DNA from: Acanthacorydalis orientalis
Taxonomy: Eukaryota > Arthropoda > Insecta > Megaloptera > Corydalidae
Reading direction: 5' to 3'
Assembly: GCA_034766995.1 (NCBI GenBank)
Contig: CM068321.1
Span: 8,070,526-8,134,525, forward strand
DNA: 64,000 nucleotides
Shown here: positions 11,779 through 22,860 of the stretch, one piece after another
Position numbering within the stretch: position 1 is the first letter of the stretch
Layout: each line of letters opens with the position of its first letter
Program-made: the position numbers and the translations under genes
The notes under the pieces: model-generated
Told to the model about the DNA's origin: nothing
Databases searched by the model: none
Seen by the model: only the letters and a program-made list of their open reading frames with translations

Positions 11779-11834
<56 letters not shown>
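11779..11834. repeat. (TA)n microsatellite
   Basis: Uninterrupted TA array of about 56 bp. Confidence 0.95.
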
Positions 11835-11836
<2 letters not shown>

Positions 11837-12047
11837 GAGATTAATTTGTATTCATTCGGTATAACCTTTACTATTGCTTCAACGACACCACTTCCTTCAT
11901 ATAATTAAAATCGATCGCACTTATAAACATCAGTAAAACAACCAGCTCCCGGTGACATTTAAATTTCCAGCCGGATTTAATCAGTTGCAACGTTTACCTT
12001 ACTCACCGCAACAACACAACAAAGTCAATGTAGTAGTGTGTGAGTGT

Positions 12048-12050
<3 letters not shown>

Positions 12051-12097
<47 letters not shown>
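12051..12097. repeat. (TA)n microsatellite
   Basis: TA array preceding a GC-richer patch; it generates spurious YIYIYI frames. Confidence 0.95.
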
Positions 12098-12101
<4 letters not shown>

Positions 12102-12149
12102 ATTCTTACAAATACATACGCACAAAGGCACTCTTTAAGCTTCTGATAG

Positions 12150-12450
12150 AATCGCTGACCTTCGTCTTCCACCACATTGTCCGTACGCCACGCTGTCGAC
12201 CTTTTTCAACTTCTGCCGTACGGCGAACGCAGAATGACAGGACCGCCGCGCTGCAGACTATCCGCTACGCAAACTACTGTAAGACATCTGTTCGACGAAG
12301 TAAAAAAAACAGAGACGAGAAGAAAAAATGGTTCGTCGTCGTTGTAACGACATTTTCGTTTATTTCGAAACTATCTTTCTTTAAGAGCGCACGTTGGACG
12401 TTTAACGATCACTGTCGGTCGGCGGTCCAATGGATATGTGTGTAATCAAT
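12150..12450. other. GC-richer, CpG-containing patch
   Basis: Locally much richer in G+C and CpG than the surroundings (CGTACGGCGAACGC, GGACCGCCGCGCTGCAG, CGGTCGGCGGTCC). An open frame crosses it on the plus strand but begins in the TA array and has no recognisable domain. It could be a promoter or untranslated first exon, or simply unmethylated sequence. I see no TATA/initiator pair or splice sites that would decide it. Confidence 0.4.
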
Positions 12451-13297
12451 TCATCAATCGTCGGGCTATTTGAATAGTGTAAAAGGATGAGAACAGAAAA
12501 TGTTTTTTTTTTATATTGTGGTTCTATAACGATTATGTCCTGAATATTTCAGTGACCGGTATTAAAGTGGCCTCGTATCAACGAGCTTTTTTTGTTATTT
12601 TCATTTTTAACGTCGATTTTATTGTTAGTGTATATGATACAGAATATAAATTTTAGTGGGTCGGATATTGAACTTTTCATCGATCTGTACAGAAAAATAA
12701 GCGGTCTCTTTTAATTAGGATTGTATTCCGTTTATAAATCATTATAATTATCTTTTCGTCAATACTTTATTGACACGACTTAATAGAAGCGTGTGACTTT
12801 TATTAGAACAACTATCACAAATTAATATTCTCTAACCCTACCAGTTGAATTGTGTATCCTGGTGATAAATGTGCATCCTTTAATTATTTTGTAGTCTCCA
12901 GATAAATGATTTGGAAATCAAAATTGAAAGTAGATCGTATTAAGGGTTAAAATTTTAAAATAGATAATCTTTACAATACATTTAATGCTGAAAATGTAGT
13001 ACAAGCGATGCAATGACTTTATAGTTGCCAAACTGTTATACGATATAAAATAGTTATTCGCTTATAAAAAGACTAGTTGGTGCAAACAATATTATCATTA
13101 ATGCTTAAGAAGAAGTGAGTAGATGAATTGTAATTCAATCTAAAATGACAATTGTACTAAAAATCTAGCTCAAAATGTATGTTAAGAAGTTAAGAAATCG
13201 TACTTAACGAGCAATGCGAATGGATAGATGCGAAAAAAGGAATGTTTCAAATAGAATAGTTTTCTTTTTAAACTTTTTTATGTTCTTTTATAACAAA

Positions 13298-13300
<3 letters not shown>
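12451..13300. other. AT-rich spacer, nothing recognised
   Basis: No transposon ends, coding similarity or notable repeat. Confidence 0.4.

Positions 13301-13340
<40 letters not shown>
13301..13340. repeat. (TA)n microsatellite at a retrotransposon 3' end
   Basis: TA array directly adjoining the 3' terminus of the minus-strand RTE-type fragment at 13345-13990. Confidence 0.9.
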
Positions 13341-13344
<4 letters not shown>

Positions 13345-13990
13345 AAATATTTATCAGCCTTTGTCAATCCACTGCTGGATAAAGACCTCCTCCATGATTT
13401 TTTATTTGATACGATTGAATTTCTCTCTTTTCCACTGATTTCCAATATTTTTTTTAATTTCCATATCCCACCTATTTATTGATCTCTTTCTTGGTCTTTT
13501 TATATTCTTTAGTTCCCAGTTAATAATTTCCGTTGTCCATCGGCTGTCTTCTCTTCTTGCAACATGCCCCACCCATTTCCATTTCGGACTCTTTACCTTT
13601 CTTATTACATCTGTGACTTCTGTATCTTTTCATGTCAATTCTATTCTTTTCCTATCTCTTCTTGTTATTGCTAGCATACATGTTTCCATACTTCTCAGTG
13701 TTGTTTGGAGTCTGAATGATTTTAGTGTTAAGCAACCATGTTTCACTGACTTACGTAAAGACTGGTAGTAAACATTGATCAAATACTTGTTTTTTCATAG
13801 TGGAATTATTGATTTCAATATCAAAGCGTTCGAACTTCATCCCATTTTTATTCTCTTGTTCACCTCTTCAATAAATAATCTATCTTTCTTGATAATCTGG
13901 ATTAGATGGACATAATTCGTAACTTCTTCTATTTCTATTGCTTTTATTTCAGTTTTCTTCGAGCAGACAAACACATTGAACAACACTTTT
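13345..13990 (-). pseudogene. RTE-type non-LTR retrotransposon, 3' fragment
   Basis: Read on the minus strand, frames near 13790-13350 give the C-terminal region of an RTE/BovB-type reverse transcriptase ORF. VFDQCLLPVFT lies next to SETWLLNTK, in the place of the usual YDACVLPVLTYGCETW. CCKKRRQPMDNGNYxLGTK follows, in the place of the usual ARRxDNRWTxxxxxWxPR. The fragment ends with the family-typical residues EEVFIQQW before the terminus. The polymerase core and endonuclease are missing, as expected for a 5'-truncated copy, and several frameshifts are present. The 3' end lies against (TA)n. A second, shorter copy of the same 3' end is at 16742-16918. Confidence 0.75.
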
Positions 13991-14018
13991 ATAATTGACT
14001 TGTTCTAGAAATTAATTA

Positions 14019-14019
<1 letters not shown>

Positions 14020-14071
<52 letters not shown>
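14020..14071. repeat. (TA)n microsatellite
   Basis: TA array just beyond the 5' side of the retrotransposon fragment. Confidence 0.95.
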
Positions 14072-14695
14072 GATAACATGGAATTTCTGAAGTACATTTT
14101 TAAGTAAAATTCTTAATTACACTTAACGTATTAAATCGTTATTTTTTTACTCTGTTACATCATTGATTTGATGTAGTCACAGGACTCTAATGACCTTCGT
14201 TGTCGACGTGCAATTCAATCCCAAATAAGAAACTAACCATCAATATAGCTGAATCCTCTATGCGAATAGTACAGTTTTTATTTTCATGAGACTGAAACAT
14301 CTTTTTATTCGATTTTATTACAACATCAAAAAAGTAAAAGAGCACATTGTGCCTTTTATTTTTTCAAGCTTCATAAAGATCTAACACATCCAATATTAGT
14401 ATTAATAATTTATTTGTGAAAAATAATTTAAATTAATTTGTAGGTACATGAAAATATTTTTAAAGTATAAAGAAAGATTTTCTGTAACTTAGCATTCTGA
14501 GAAGGGTAGAATAACCATTTAAATACACTAGAGTGAAAATAATAACATCCTTTTATCAATTATTTAATATTTTTGATATAAAAACTGTGTCGTTCGTAAC
14601 GGAGTGAAATAATCATTTGCAAAAGTGAATTTAGCTACAAAACCAAAGACTATTATTGTAAAATATCGTATCGTTAAATTTTTGATTTGTTCTAC
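14072..14695. other. AT-rich spacer, nothing recognised
   Basis: Contains the GTTGTCGACGTGCAATTCAA motif near 14200 also echoed near 10480, and nothing else of note. Confidence 0.4.
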
Positions 14696-14699
14696 ACTT

Positions 14700-14850
14700 G
14701 TTTAAACAGGTTTGATACTGTGGCCATACTTACTTTTACAAATTAATTCCATTTTTTATATCTGGTCCTCTGAGGATGATATCTTTGTCATCGAAATGCG
14801 TATAAGCGTCAATTAAAAATAGTAATCGTTTATTGAATATTTTTAATTGA
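14700..14850. repeat. Divergent-arm inverted repeat with hammerhead-like core
   Basis: The right arm begins CTGAGGATGA at 14770. It continues through a potential stem (GATGA...TCATC) to CGAAATGCGTATAAGC and an AT-rich tail (GTTTATTGAATATTTTT). The left arm is inverted; reverse-complemented it reads ATGGCCACAGTATCAAACCT. The right arm resembles the arm at 37610-37700 and the single arms near 34236 and 44175. Confidence 0.5.
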
Positions 14851-15340
14851 AAATTTTTGATGTGCTTTGTGGAACGAAAAGAGATTTATTTACGAAAAGC
14901 ATGTACATTTATACATTATTAAATTTTAATCATGATATCGATACAGTGTTTATCTTAAAAACGATTAAGAAATAAAATTAGATGTTAGAAAAAAATTTTT
15001 TCTTTATGTGTAACCAACAGTAAGATAAGCTTAATGTTTTCCCAATTTTTTAAAAAAATATAAAAATTATAATATATATTTCTCACATGTAACTACAGTT
15101 TTTTGTACAAAAATTTTAAAAGATTCATAACTTTATTTCTGTACTGTACTTATTTTTTTAAGATTAAATTTAAAAATACGTTAAATAAATACAGTATCTA
15201 CGTATTATTTAAAATTACTTCACATTATGTATATATTATGAATACAAACGCTAACACAGTTTGCTTTTTGTAAATGTTTACACAAATATTAAAAGACGGC
15301 AAAAAGACATTACTGTCTTGAAATAATGTAATGATATCAT

Positions 15341-15343
<3 letters not shown>

Positions 15344-15385
<42 letters not shown>
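15344..15385. repeat. (TA)n microsatellite
   Basis: TA array of about 42 bp bordering a GC-richer region. Confidence 0.95.
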
Positions 15386-15389
<4 letters not shown>

Positions 15390-15399
15390 ATTTTTACCA

Positions 15400-15900
15400 T
15401 TTTCGACCGACATTCATACGAACCACGACCTATCTTCTTCACATCCAGCCGACATATAAATTTCAATATAATGGAAATAAAATTACATCTTCTTCTTTGC
15501 GGTCGCTCGTGAAAAAATAACACGCTCTATTATGGTACAAACATGGAATCAGAGAATGGAATAAAAAGAAAATTAAAATTTTCATTGTTTATCGTGTCGT
15601 GTCTTGATGTGTATAGCCGCCACTCCTCCCGTACCACTTCGTCGCGGTCGTATTTTTAGATATGCAGAACGACAAATTCGTGTTATTAAAAGTTATTAAC
15701 TTTCTTTCTTTTGTGTTACGCGAGTATAATTGAATTTAAATGCACAAATGTTCGTACACGTCGTTTCGTTGCCCCATTCCTCAGTTGTGTCGTTCAGTCG
15801 TACGTAATTGTTTGATAATTGTCCGGTGTTTGTATTATACCTGTGTTTCCTTAAAGGCGAGCTTTGCAGCAGAACTCGAGAAGCTGTTTAATTGATAAGC
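15400..15900. other. GC-richer, CpG-containing patch; possible promoter region
   Basis: CpG-containing sequence around CCACTTCGTCGCGGTCG and GCGAGCTTTGCAGCAG. Two TCAGT words (arthropod initiator consensus) lie at about 15780 and 15795, but the nearest TATA-like words are roughly 45-60 bp upstream, too far for a canonical core promoter. No coding region is recognised. I regard it as a candidate regulatory or 5'UTR segment only. Confidence 0.35.
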
Positions 15901-16340
15901 GCTTCTAAATTTTTTTCTCTCTTGAATTAAGATCGTGTTTGCGAAAGTGGCAGGTTTTTAAACAATCTTTTTTTTTCAAATGAGAGATAATACAATTTGA
16001 ATTTTTCCAGTCAGTGATCTACATCTTGTTTATATTAATATTTTCATTTCACGGAATTCTCTCATTTCATAATTATGGAATGTAATTTTTAATTATTCTC
16101 TGCGTCTTAGAATTATTAATTAATTGTACTGAATATAAAATAATTTTGTTGAAGATAAGTTGATAAAAATAAATATTTTTTATATGAAAGTATTTCCTTT
16201 TATCAATGTTTTTAATATTCTTTTTTATTTTGTCAATTTTATATTTTTTCAGAAATAGATTACTAATTTATGTCCAAATAAAAACTTTTTTTGTAAAATT
16301 CCAATGAATATTTTATTAACATAAAGATTATGAATTCACT
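15901..16340. other. AT-rich spacer, nothing recognised
   Basis: No notable signal. Confidence 0.4.
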
Positions 16341-16344
16341 ATTC

Positions 16345-16375
16345 TATTAGGTTGGTAGAAAGAAAATAATTTCAT
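16345..16375 (+). repeat. Solo mariner terminal repeat
   Basis: TATTAGGTTGGTAGAAAGAA matches the terminal inverted repeat of the mini-mariner family in this window (TTAGGTTGGTAGAAAAATAA). No partner end or internal sequence is seen nearby. A weaker AGCTTGGTAGAAAAGTA at about 16664 is in the same orientation and is not a mate. Confidence 0.5.
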
Positions 16376-16676
16376 AATTCGAAATATAAATATAAACTTA
16401 ATGCAATATTTTTGCTCTGTACCTACATATAAAATAAACTCTTTCCATTGAGAGTAAAATATGAATATTTCAGATCAAAAATATATACTACTTGTGTTGT
16501 TAGCCGCTATTAACTATTATTTTTTTTATATTTAAACGTTTTTCTTATTTTCATATTAGATTAAAATAATAAATAAATTAAATTTCTTTTAATTAAATAA
16601 ATATTTTCCGATACAAACAACCCATATTGTTTATGTATCTCTCAAATTCATAATGTAATATGAGCTTGGTAGAAAA

Positions 16677-16677
<1 letters not shown>

Positions 16678-16741
<64 letters not shown>
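16678..16741. repeat. (TA)n microsatellite at a retrotransposon 3' end
   Basis: 64 bp of uninterrupted TA, directly adjoining the 3' end of the RTE fragment at 16742-16918. Confidence 0.95.
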
Positions 16742-16744
<3 letters not shown>

Positions 16745-16918
16745 TCAGCTTCTATCAATTTTACTGCTGGATAAAAGTCTCTTCCATGTTTTTCTATTTT
16801 GTACGATTCAATCTCTCTCTTTTCCACTGATTTACAATATTTTTTTTAATTTCCTTATCTCACCAGTTTATTGGTCCTTTTCTTTGTCTTTTTATTTTCT
16901 TTAATTTCCAGTTAATAA
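16742..16918 (-). pseudogene. RTE-type non-LTR retrotransposon, short 3' end
   Basis: A 5'-truncated copy of the same element as 13345-13990. Shared blocks include TACTGCTGGATAAA, TCTCTCTTTTCCACTGATTT and CAATATTTTTTTTAATTTCC. Only the last part of the coding region and the terminus survive. As in the other copy, the 3' terminus lies directly against a (TA)n array. Confidence 0.75.
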
Positions 16919-16921
16919 ATT

Positions 16922-17862
16922 AAGAAAAGTAACTGCGGTTTATGACATTCAACTTCATATACATTTTTCTTAACTGATAATTAGTTTTATTAATCGAAAT
17001 AAGCACCATTAGAATCGACACATTTTTGCCAATTAATTACAAGTTTATTTATTCCGGTTGTGTAAAATTGCATAGTTCTGGAGTTGATAAAATCTTGAAA
17101 TACACTTTCGGCAGCAGCTTGGTTATTGAAGACCTTACTTTGCAAGAAGTTGTCGAATGCTTAAATAAGTGATAATCTGTTGGTGAGATGTCTGGTGAGT
17201 TTGGTGGATGAGGCAATGTTTCTTAGCGCAATTCATTCAACTTTTGAAAGGGCAATCGTGCGACATGTGATCATGCATTGTCATACAACAAGATTGAACC
17301 TTTTCTAATGACCAGTTCGGAGACCATACGTCGCAGTACTTGATGAATTTTGTCAACTTCTTGACAATAACTCTCAGCTGTAATGGTTTTGCCAGGATTC
17401 AAAAACCTGTACTGGATTATACCGAGCGCAGATCACCAGACAGTCAACATAATTTTCTTTTAGTTTAATTTCGGTTACGCCAAAATTTTTTGAGGCTTAA
17501 TTTTTATACAACTATTGTGCAGAACACTATGTTGTAGTAGAGAATCCATTTTTTAACACACGTTACAATACGATCTGGAAATGAATCGTTTCTGTTGCAT
17601 AAAAGGAACGTAGAACAAACTTCTTAACGGCAATTTTTTTGGTTTTCGTTCAGTTCGTGTGGTGTCCACTTATCAAGCTTTTTTGATTTTCCTAGCTGTT
17701 TTATATGGTACAGAACTGTTGGGTGACTAACACCTAACTTGTATACAAGCTCTGGAATTGTTGTGTTTGGTTTTGATTCTACTAACGGATTCAGTTCGTC
17801 GTTATAAACTGAAGAAGAATGCTCGCGACCTTCTTCATCTTCGCCTGGTCTCTGTTTCAGAT
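16922..17862 (-). pseudogene. Irritans-type (Hsmar2-like) mariner, 5'-truncated
   Basis: Minus-strand mariner retaining most of the transposase. The frame at 17624-17872 encodes the end of the DNA-binding region: LVESKPNTTIPELVYKLGVS, then HPTVLYHIKQLGKSKKLDKW and TPHELNENQKN (the linker motif, consensus WVPHEL). Further left, shifted frames give KKWILYYN (first-Asp region), LAKPLQ, LSHDCPF, and LPHPPxSPD-like residues at about 17220. The 3' terminal repeat is degraded (AAGTAACTGCGGTTTATGAC). The 5' TIR and first helices are missing; the element stops at about 17862, where copy 3 of the dispersed CCAAT-box repeat begins. It is the only copy in the window of this TIR family that retains the catalytic region. 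Confidence 0.8.
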
Positions 17863-17863
17863 T

Positions 17864-18190
17864 AATTGACATCGGTACATGTATATAGCTCTCTCACGAT
17901 AAAGAATGAAAGAGGGTATACGATTTCAATGCAAAACTGATAAGAAATTTAATCAAAATATTTCTATTCACTGAAGATTTAGAGTAATAAAATTGTTACA
18001 CGCTTTAGCATTGTATTTTGTTATATTAATTTCTATAAACTTTTCCAGTCAAAATTTTAGGACTTACATTATACACAGATATTGTGTGTACAATTTGTTA
18101 ATTACTGTTATTTGTTAGGGGAAAATGAACAGTGGCGAAGCTCCCTGTGGTATACGTGAGCGTAGCGAGTAGGGGACAAAATTCCTATGG
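17864..18190 (+). repeat. Dispersed CCAAT/E-box repeat, copy 3
   Basis: Begins at TTGACATCGGTACATG, directly against the truncated end of the preceding mariner, so one element interrupted or replaced the other's end. It continues through TAGCTCTCTCACG, the AT-rich middle, and a tail with GAGCGTAGCGAGTAGGGG. The CCAAT segment is lost. Confidence 0.65.
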
Positions 18191-18399
18191 TAAATTTAAT
18201 TAAATAAAAAAAAAGTTGATTTAGATTACTAATACATCAATCACTGACTAAATAATCTAATTTTAATTATGTAAAGATTGATAACTTGAAGTATGTCTTA
18301 CTAATAATATTTTATTTTAAATAAAAATATTACCACAATAAATTATCTTGAAACATTTGAAAAATTACCAATCTATAATTTTAAATGTCCCGTGCACAA

Positions 18400-18780
18400 T
18401 GTTTCATTATTAAAAGAAAACGTACATTAAGAACGTCGTCTTTGTTGAAAAAGCTCATAATGTTCGTTCGACCGTTGTACCGTACTGCATCTCAAACATC
18501 TGATGTACCTATAAACACATTCAACACATATGTAACACCGGCCAGACGGTATGGACCGAACTCAACTGAGCGAGCGGATCGTCGTCATAGAACGCACGCT
18601 GTTATTATTATTATCATTATCATCACCATCATCATCATCATTATTATTATTATATGAGAAACAAAACGACCTAGCCGTGACCCACTTCACACTCTAACGA
18701 CCCAGCTTACACAGTGAACGTCCGTCCGTCCGCATTGTGATAATGCTTCCCAAATTGTTTACTAACCTCGTGCAATATTC
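18400..18780. other. GC-richer patch with (ATT/ATC)n microsatellite
   Basis: CpG-containing sequence on both sides of a trinucleotide array (18601-18653, TTATTATTATCATTATCATC type) and a (GTCC)n stretch near 18720. The plus-strand open frame through the array is low-complexity at its end and not convincing as a gene. Confidence 0.4.
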
Positions 18781-19420
18781 ATTGTTTACGTTCGCTTTTT
18801 TATAAATACAACAATAAACGGTTAGAGAAGAAGTCAGTATGCAGAAACGGCGTTATTGTTGAGGAGCGTCGAACGATAATAAAATTAAAGTGATTATAAT
18901 TAGCAACGAGCGTTGCTAATTTGTATCTCATTAGTCATCCGTTATGAACTGGTATTCTTATACTCATATCTAATTAGTGTACATATATACTGTAAAAACA
19001 AAGTAAAATTAGAATACTTTAATAGATTTTATATCAATTGAAAGCTATAAATAATCTTTTTGTTTTAATATTGAAAAAGTTTTTTTTTAAATAATACAAA
19101 AATCAATAATATTACTTTTTTAATAAAACTAGAGAATTCTCCCCTGCTCACTGCACTTATTCACTCGTTTATATTCATATTATTTCAAATGCACATTAAC
19201 TCGACATATAATTGCAATAAAGAGATTTAATATTTATTTTAAAATCAAATAAATATATTATTTATCTATTTAATAATTTATGTCATAAGTTACATATAAG
19301 AGTTCAGTTATTTGGGACAAATATATAAAAAGTACAATGGGGACAGACGGTCGATAAAACTTCTGGATACAATGAAAAATATAAATCTAACCCTGTTTAC
19401 ATTCTAATGTATTATGTTGA
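18781..19420. other. AT-rich spacer
   Basis: AGAGAATTCTCCCCTGCTCACTGCAC near 19135 may be a tiny fragment of the tail of the dispersed CCAAT-box family. Nothing else is recognised. Confidence 0.35.
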
Positions 19421-19979
19421 TAGGAAAATACTTGAGATTTTTGTTTTTTGATCACTAAACCTTAATTTTTTTCAAGGGGAGAATCATTTCATCGTATTCA
19501 TATTAATATCATTTTAAAATCAATTTTTTGATTTTTATTTTGGCAACATCGACTTTAGTTCTGTTATTTATTTTGCTTCAAATTGGGACATTGAATTAAA
19601 GAGGAAAATAAGCAAATAAGAGCCATTTTTGTGAGTTCAAAACGGGTGGTAAAGAAGCAAATGTAGTAGAAATTTCTCGTAAACTAAATGATGTCTTTGA
19701 TGTGGGTACTCTTAAGAATTGTACGATGCAATGGTGGTTCCAAAATTTTCATACTGAGGAAGAGAGTCTTGAAGATGAAGAAGGTCACGGGGGTCCTTTT
19801 TCAGTTCATAACGACCAGCTGAAGGCGTTAGTTTAATTAGAACCACGCACAACAATTCGAGAGCTTGCACAAAAGTTATGCGTTAGTACTCCAACAGTTC
19901 TAAACCATTTAAATTGCAAGAAAAAACAAAAGTATATGAATTTGAAGGTCATAAACCACAATTATTTTTCTACCAATCA
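19421..19979 (+). mobile_element. N-terminal-only mini-mariner, copy 1
   Basis: About 560 bp. It encodes only the mariner N-terminal domain: IRAIFxxEFKTGGKEA (with a frame break), CTMQWWFQNFHTEEESLEDE, HNDQLKALV, and ELAQKLCVSTPTVLNHL. Sequence for the catalytic DD34D domain is absent; the coding part passes directly into the 3' end (GAATTTGAAGGTCATAAACC). The right TIR is clear (ATTATTTTTCTACCAATC) and the left is decayed. (TA)n follows on the right. Six more copies share this structure. Confidence 0.8.
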
Positions 19980-20870
19980 TATATATATATAGTTTATTTG
20001 TGTGTGTATATATATATACACACAAATAAATTACATGTTTAAATCGCATTTCATATGATTGTTCAAACAATTTCCAAATGAACATAAATAAAACTTATAT
20101 AATTCGAGATAAAACAGTATTATTAATAGTTTATTTTTACATTGAGGCTAAATTCATTTTCAGAAATGAATTGTTCACTCCTGTTTTATAAATATTTCTC
20201 AATCGGATCCTAACTCATCTTGATACGAGGACATCAAGTGATGTATGGATTAAAGAAATAATATTTGATTTTTTTTATCCAAAAATAGAAGTTGTAATCA
20301 AAAACAGATGATATTAATTCCTATATTTTTTGAGAATTAACATTTTTGAGAAAATAATGTTTAGTAGAGCAACAAAAACACATAGTTATTTATTTCAAAT
20401 CTCAACATTTAAATCACAAATGATGAACGATAGAAAAAAATCAAATAAGTAACAAATTACAAACTGACAATATAATATTTTCATAACTCCATAAATAAAA
20501 TTTAGTAACCCTATTTATCTGAAATATATTTAAAGTAGCAAAAATAGCACTAAAACTCCTTTAATATATTATAGTATACTTTTTTTAGAAAAGAAAATGG
20601 TTGACGTTTTTAAAAATAAATTGAACGATAGTTAAGTATGAATTCATAATCACAACGGAACGAACTACGATTGTATAACATATATATTTAATAATTTTTA
20701 TTTCATATTATACACAGGAAAGCAGCAATACATCTCCTGTATAATAGATTTTTAAGATGTTGAAATTCTTGACCGTTCAGAGCGCATACTTTATGTGCAT
20801 AGTACAAAAAGTATAAAAGATATATAAAGTATATAGAGGATAATCGTACATTTATCATAACGAAACACTA
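19980..20870. other. AT-rich spacer
   Basis: Contains a small palindrome at about 19993-20030 (GTTTATTTGTGTGTGTATA against its complement), formed of dinucleotide repeats. No coding similarity. Confidence 0.4.
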
Positions 20871-21167
20871 ATATGAAATCTCGACATGCTGAAACGAACT
20901 TTAAGGTCCCTTTGATCTTAAACTGGTACGCGTACAGTGAAAAAGAAGAGAAGAGAAAAACACGCAAAAGAAACATCTCGTATATAGTTCAAAAAGAAAA
21001 ACACACTACGAGCCTTTTAAAGACCTATATGCTGAAGGACGTGGTTAGAAAGAACATTTGTCTCAGTTTTTCCGGATGCCGAACACTACAAACTACCCCC
21101 GCTGCTGTTACTGTCGATCCCATGTACGTTCGTCTACTACTTATATTACAGCCGTTCGTTCAACTTT

Positions 21168-21174
<7 letters not shown>

Positions 21175-21215
<41 letters not shown>
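21175..21215. repeat. (TA)n microsatellite
   Basis: TA array following an unconvincing plus-strand open frame (20873-21175) with no recognisable domain. Confidence 0.95.
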
Positions 21216-21216
<1 letters not shown>

Positions 21217-21647
21217 CAATCAAAATCACGTAGTTTAACCACATCGATCGACTTGAAGACTTTCAAACTGTACACAAAGCTGCACCGAACAGACTATAAT
21301 TGGAATTTTTCGATACTTCGAAATATTTAATAAAATTAAAAATAGAGATCAAAGAAGTTTTCTATACTATTTTATTTCACAATAGTGAGACCCTTTATCC
21401 AAGCTACCAACCAAGCAACGATATTGATTCTTGTTATATTTTTTCCAATTAACTAGTACATACAAGCATGCTGTTTCTATTCTATTTTTGTACCGTCATA
21501 AATCCTTTTAATTATAGAATTATATAAATCGATTCCCTTTGTAAGTTTTCATATGTGAGGTACGAGTATGTTTAAATGAATAACATCCACCTTTCATACT
21601 TCTATTTTTAGTTATAACATAGATTTTTTTATATTTTCTTAGGCATT

Positions 21648-21695
21648 ATATATATATATATATATATGTATGTGTATATATATATATATATATAT

Positions 21696-21759
<64 letters not shown>

Positions 21760-21795
21760 ATATATATATGTATGTATGTATATACACATACATAC
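21648..21795. repeat. (TA)n array with palindromic TG/CA blocks
   Basis: TA repeats with TGTATGTGTATA and its complement TATACACATACA alternating, so the array is a compound inverted structure. Confidence 0.9.
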
Positions 21796-21851
21796 ATAAA
21801 GTGATTACTTTACTCTAAAAATTTTAAATAGATTTAGAGAAATATATAGAT

Positions 21852-22043
21852 GATTCAATGTAGGCTTCCACATGAAAGTATTAAAATGGAGCACAGGGAT
21901 TAAGAAAAGTAATATTATTTTTAATTTAGTATTTTATTTTAATTCAGTACTAAAATGCAGTTGAACTAAAAAACTAAATGAGGAATAAATTTTTTTTTTT
22001 TAAATTTTTTTTAATATTTTTGTGTGAAAGTCTAAGTTGAATA

Positions 22044-22046
<3 letters not shown>
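21852..22046. mobile_element. Foldback hairpin element in (TA)n, copy 1
   Basis: Left terminus GATTCAATGTAGGCTTCCAC; right terminus is its inverse (GTGTGAAAGTCTAAGTTGAA, then TAATC). The internal arms are complementary (AGTATTAAAATGG... against ...TTAATATTTTTG). TA arrays lie close on the left (ends 21795) and directly adjoin on the right (22047-22113). Shares termini with copies at 38245-38343, 60339-60378 and 60451-60651. No coding capacity. Confidence 0.7.

Positions 22047-22113
<67 letters not shown>
22047..22113. repeat. (TA)n microsatellite
   Basis: 67 bp of TA between two different hairpin structures. Confidence 0.95.
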
Positions 22114-22115
<2 letters not shown>

Positions 22116-22132
22116 ATAATAATTCATTAGTA

Positions 22133-22305
22133 AGGATAATTCATTATTTATAAAAATTACATTTCGTGTTACCGTCTTCATTGGACACTCGAAAGACAAT
22201 TGATCTGTAATATATATATATATATTCTACAGATCAATTGTCTTTCGAGTGTCCAATGAAGAACGGTAACACGAAATATAATTTTTATAAATAATGAATT
22301 ATCCT
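22133..22305. repeat. Near-perfect long hairpin with TA loop
   Basis: Left arm 22133-22208 and right arm 22228-22305 are inverted copies differing by only a few bases. Both contain GACAATTGATCTGTA or its complement and CATTGGACACTCGAAAG or its complement. The loop is (TA)n. The high arm identity suggests recent origin or gene conversion. It could be a foldback transposon or a source of hairpin RNA. The termini do not match the GATTCAATTTAGGC family beside it. Confidence 0.85.
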
Positions 22306-22319
22306 AACCAAAATGTTAT

Positions 22320-22720
22320 TGCAAATTTCAATTTATAAAAGATTAAATATTATTTAATGTGTTAGAGTAGGTACCCAGAAATCATTTTATCGACGGTATC
22401 ATAAATAAATGGATTTATCTAAACATATTTGGGAATAATTTGAAAAAAAAATATTATATAAAAATTCCAACACGATAACGAAACACAAATAAAATATGAT
22501 TTTTTGAAAAAAGCATGATTTGGCACAAATATTGATCGAACCTATGAAAAATCATCTCATCGCGGCTATCAAAGCTAGAGGAAAGTCTACTGAATATTAA
22601 TTCAAAATACTCTCTACTCAATATTAATAAAAGTAAAAAATATGCTTTTAAATGATTATTTTCAAAATAAAGTTGAAATGTACGGAGAGCAATGATGTAA
22701 AAGTAAATAATAATAATAAT
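22320..22720. other. AT-rich spacer, nothing recognised
   Basis: No transposon ends or coding similarity. Confidence 0.4.
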
Positions 22721-22860
22721 GCACATAAATGCACATTTTAACTACATATAAATTTAGTTCTTTGTTATTATTATTGTAATTATTAACATTATTATTATTA
22801 TAATAATAATTACTATTATTATTATTATAATAATAATTATTAACATTATTATTATTATTG
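22707..22860. repeat. (ATT)n / (AAT)n palindromic trinucleotide array
   Basis: Alternating ATT and AAT runs that fold on themselves, ending at the left edge of a mariner derivative. Produces an asparagine/tyrosine-rich spurious frame on the minus strand. Confidence 0.9.

Noticed and set aside
12044..12445. 133-codon plus-strand open frame through a GC-richer patch
   Set aside because: It begins inside a TA array, shows no domain, and has no splice or start context. I kept only the GC-patch annotation.
15725..15800. TATAAT and two TCAGT words as a core promoter
   Set aside because: The spacing is 45-60 bp or more instead of about 30 bp, so it does not form a canonical TATA/initiator pair.
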